This document shows, piece after piece, positions 34,111 to 36,034 of a DNA stretch of 36,034 bases (position 1 is its first letter; each line of letters opens with the position of its first letter). Both the position numbers and the translations under genes were made by a program. The notes under the pieces were generated by a model. The model worked only from the letters and a program-made list of their open reading frames with translations. It was not told the origin of the DNA and did not search any database. Source of the DNA: Rickettsia endosymbiont of Oxypoda opaca (GTDB lineage: Bacteria > Pseudomonadota > Alphaproteobacteria > Rickettsiales > Rickettsiaceae); the NCBI GenBank assembly GCA_020881235.1, contig JAJIYK010000086.1:1-36034 (forward strand), given 5' to 3'.

Positions 34111-35732
34111 TTTTTATTATCTATTACCCACTTACTATTCAAATAATCATTATTATATTTACTTAAATACTCCTGATATTTGCCTTTAAAATCTATTATA
34201 GATTTGTAAGAAATAGCTATAACTCTAGTAGCGATATGGCTGGCAAAATCTCGATCGTGAGTAACAAGAATTAAAGTACCCGGATAATTAACTAGAGCTT
34301 CTTTTAAAGTGTTACGAGCTTCGATATCTAAGTGGTTAGTCGGTTCATCAAGCACCAGAATATTACTTTTTTCTAGAATAATTTTAGCTAGTAATAATCT
34401 TGCTCCTTCACCGCCGCTTAAACTTAAAATATTTTTATTTACTTCTTCTTGACGAAATAATACTTGCCCCAAAGTGCTTCGAATTGTCCGATCAGTTTCC
34501 TTTTCCGCTTGAGCTGTTAACCAGTTAAGAATACTAATATTTTCATTTAATAATTCATGATGATCTTGAGCGAAATAAGAAATTTGGGCTTCATATCCCC
34601 ATTCATAACTGCCGTGGTCGGCTTGGATTTTTCCGAGTAAAATTTTTAGAAGCGTTGATTTTCCGACGCCGTTCGGACCGATGATTATAATCTTTTCACC
34701 ACGAGAGACAGTAAAATTCACTTTGCTAAATACCATTTTATCGGCAAAGCTTTTGGAGGTATCATTAACTTTTAATACTAATTTTCCGGATGATCTATTT
34801 TGCTGAAAATTAAAAACGGGACTAATGCGTGAAGATTTTTGTAAATCCGGTAGCTGTATTTTTTCAAGTTGTTTTTCTCTGGAGGCACTTTGCCTTGCTC
34901 TTGTACCTGCTCGAAATCTATCAATTCCGGCCTGCATTGTAGCAATTTTTTTCTCTAAAAAAGCATGCTCATTAAGTTTTTGCTCAGCGACTAATTGTTT
35001 TTCTCGAACAAAATTATCGTAATTGCCGGTATAGGGTTTAATTTCACCGTAATCGATATCGAGAATATGAGTAGCAATACTATTAAGAAAAGTAAGGTCA
35101 TGAGAAATAAAAACTAAAGTACCTTTAAATGAAGTTTTTAAGTAATTTTCTAACCAGTAAATAGAAATTATATCAAGGTGATTGGTCGGCTCATCAAGTA
35201 ATAATATATCAGGATTGTTAAATAAACCTTGAGCAAGCAATACTCGGAGCTTATATCCGCCGGATAATACCGAGAGCGGTTGATAATGATATTCTTCTTT
35301 TATGCCGAGACCGACTAACAATTCTGCAGCGAAAATTTCTGCCGTATAGCCGTCATTATCATATATTATTTGTTCAAGTTCGCCGAGTCTGAAACCTGTT
35401 TCTTCATCGCATTCAGGTTTTGCAAGTAATTTATTTTTTTCTTGTAAAGCATTCCATAATTCTTCTTTGCCGGCAATTACGGTATCTATAATTAACGTAT
35501 TTTCATAGCGAAATTGATCTTGTTTTAAACAGCCTATTTTGGAGTTTCTAGAAATACTAATTTCACCGAAAGCCGGTTCTTCTTCTTTTAGTAAAACCTT
35601 AAAAAAAGTAGTTTTTCCTGCACCGTTAGCTCCGACAAGACCGTATCTATTACCTTTTTTAATGTGAAGATTTACGTCAATAAATAATATTTTCGCACCA
35701 TAGCTCATAGCCAGGTTATTTATAATAATCAT
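34107..35732 (-). CDS. ABC-F family ATPase (EttA/YbiT/Uup type)
   Basis: This 541-residue protein has two ABC domains and no membrane segments. The first has Walker [10 protein letters not shown] (34-42) and signature LSGGYKLR; the second has GPNGVGKST and LSGGEGAR. Each is followed by [11 protein letters not shown] or [11 protein letters not shown], the ABC-F hallmark, and a charged linker (about 240-320) lies between. ABC-F proteins act on ribosomes in translation quality control or antibiotic resistance; YbiT-like is my best guess by length. It is convergent with atpF, overlapping by 4 bp, and the upstream gap to 35911 holds repeat R19. Confidence 0.93.
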   Translation of the reverse strand: MIIINNLAMSYGAKILFIDVNLHIKKGNRYGLVGANGAGKTTFFKVLLKEEEPAFGEISISRNSKIGCLKQDQFRYENTLIIDTVIAGKEELWNALQEKNKLLAKPECDEETGFRLGELEQIIYDNDGYTAEIFAAELLVGLGIKEEYHYQPLSVLSGGYKLRVLLAQGLFNNPDILLLDEPTNHLDIISIYWLENYLKTSFKGTLVFISHDLTFLNSIATHILDIDYGEIKPYTGNYDNFVREKQLVAEQKLNEHAFLEKKIATMQAGIDRFRAGTRARQSASREKQLEKIQLPDLQKSSRISPVFNFQQNRSSGKLVLKVNDTSKSFADKMVFSKVNFTVSRGEKIIIIGPNGVGKSTLLKILLGKIQADHGSYEWGYEAQISYFAQDHHELLNENISILNWLTAQAEKETDRTIRSTLGQVLFRQEEVNKNILSLSGGEGARLLLAKIILEKSNILVLDEPTNHLDIEARNTLKEALVNYPGTLILVTHDRDFASHIATRVIAISYKSIIDFKGKYQEYLSKYNNDYLNSKWVIDNKN

Positions 35733-35809
35733 GTGTATTTTTTAAAATAGAAGGGTTTTTAGGATAATTAGAGTTAGATTGTCATGAAGCCTTATGTTTT
35801 TTTTAGGTT

Positions 35810-35905
35810 ATTGTTGCATGGCTCGAATTTTTGCAAAGCGTTTGGTGTCATGCTCACTGCTGTACGAACGTTTAAATAAAGAGGTGAAAATTCTGTCATA
35901 CCGTG
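35810..35905. repeat. Repeat cluster R19, type B element interrupted by an insertion sequence
   Basis: Type A outer arm ATTGTTGCATGGCTCGAA, then the type B terminus CTGTACGAACGTTTAAATA and its inner sequence AAATTCTGTCATACCGTG, which breaks off at about 35905 where the transposase-bearing sequence begins. In intact copies this point continues into GGCTACGACCACGG. Confidence 0.75.
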
Positions 35906-36034
35906 TAAAGGTTACGTAATTCGTTGACAGTTTTGTAAGAAAGCAAGAGGAGTTTTAGCTGCCAAAGATTGATGAGTTCTGATTTCATTATAATAAATTA
36001 AATACTCAAATAATCTATCTTTAAGCTCCTCTAT
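35904..36034 (-). mobile_element. Insertion sequence, 3' end only (runs off the window)
   Basis: The type B repeat is broken at about 35904 by TGTAAAGGTTACGTAA, and the transposase reading frame ends just inside. A TG-starting terminus fits IS3/IS481-like elements. The other end and any target duplication lie beyond the window. Confidence 0.6.
35912..36034 (-). CDS. Transposase C-terminal fragment (DDE integrase core, IS3/IS481-like), partial
   Basis: Translated by hand, 40 residues ending in a TAA at 35914-35912. It reads IEELKDRLFEYLIYYNEIR and then THQSLAAKTPLAFLQ. The pattern YNxxRxHxSLxxxTPxxFL is the typical end of the retroviral-type integrase core in IS3/IS481 transposases. The frame is open to the window edge, so the fragment is truncated only by the window, as far as can be seen. 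Confidence 0.8.
   Translation of the reverse strand: MEELKDRLFEYLIYYNEIRTHQSLAAKTPLAFLQNCQRIT

Noticed and set aside
35733..35809. A gene or promoter structure between the ABC-F gene and repeat R19
   Set aside because: Only A/T-rich sequence is visible; no frame, hairpin or consensus promoter could be supported.

Overview
This is a stretch of a Rickettsia chromosome (Alphaproteobacteria, Rickettsiales). The reasons are the strong AT bias, the dense intergenic palindromic repeats of the Rickettsia type, a VirB2/TrbC pilin of the scattered rvh type IV system, and an F0 ATP synthase operon (atpI-atpB-atpE-atpF'-atpF) without F1 genes, the usual alphaproteobacterial split. The species cannot be fixed from the sequence alone. 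The many repeats and a transposase fragment at the right edge suggest a lineage richer in repeats than R. prowazekii (inference).

Layout. 1-2269: repeat, rpiB (-), then an NlpD-like LysM/M23 lipoprotein followed directly by a YgjP-like metallopeptidase. 2290-3720: thyX between two near-identical ~216 bp repeats. 3786-4440: a 55-residue membrane protein (-), a strong RNA-hairpin candidate, and a consensus promoter for coxC. 4441-5938: coxC, then rvhB2 with its own terminator. 6146-9216: hemW (-), rpoH (-), and divergent ctaG. 9326-13426: mnmA, an APC amino acid permease, hisS. 13732-17733: a consensus promoter, tolQ-tolR-tolA, tolB, tRNA-Thr(CGT). 18077-19853: a HIG1-like twin-membrane protein, then iscX, rlmE and nusB on the minus strand. 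20168-23677: rseP and bamA. 24255-28611: miaB, a GIY-YIG ORF lodged inside a repeat, and a class A penicillin-binding protein. 28809-30181: tsaE and carD (-). 30543-34110: a DsbA-like lipoprotein coupled to atpI-atpB-atpE-atpF'-atpF. 34107-35732: an ABC-F ATPase (-). 35912-36034: the 3' end of a transposase (-).

The genes are mostly housekeeping, with an envelope bias: Tol system, RseP, BamA, PBP1a, NlpD-like factor, respiratory-chain assembly and ATP synthesis. The unusual content lies between them. About 19 repeat clusters occupy nearly every gap above 150 bp. At least three palindromic families are nested in one another. One is a 183-186 bp MITE-like element with termini resembling CTGTGTTGTACGAACG. 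Two copies lie between exact 9-bp direct repeats GGCTTGACC, and that 9-mer is the tip of a second palindrome family. A GIY-YIG ORF sits precisely in the spacer between two arms of that second family. No CRISPR, prophage or defence island was seen.
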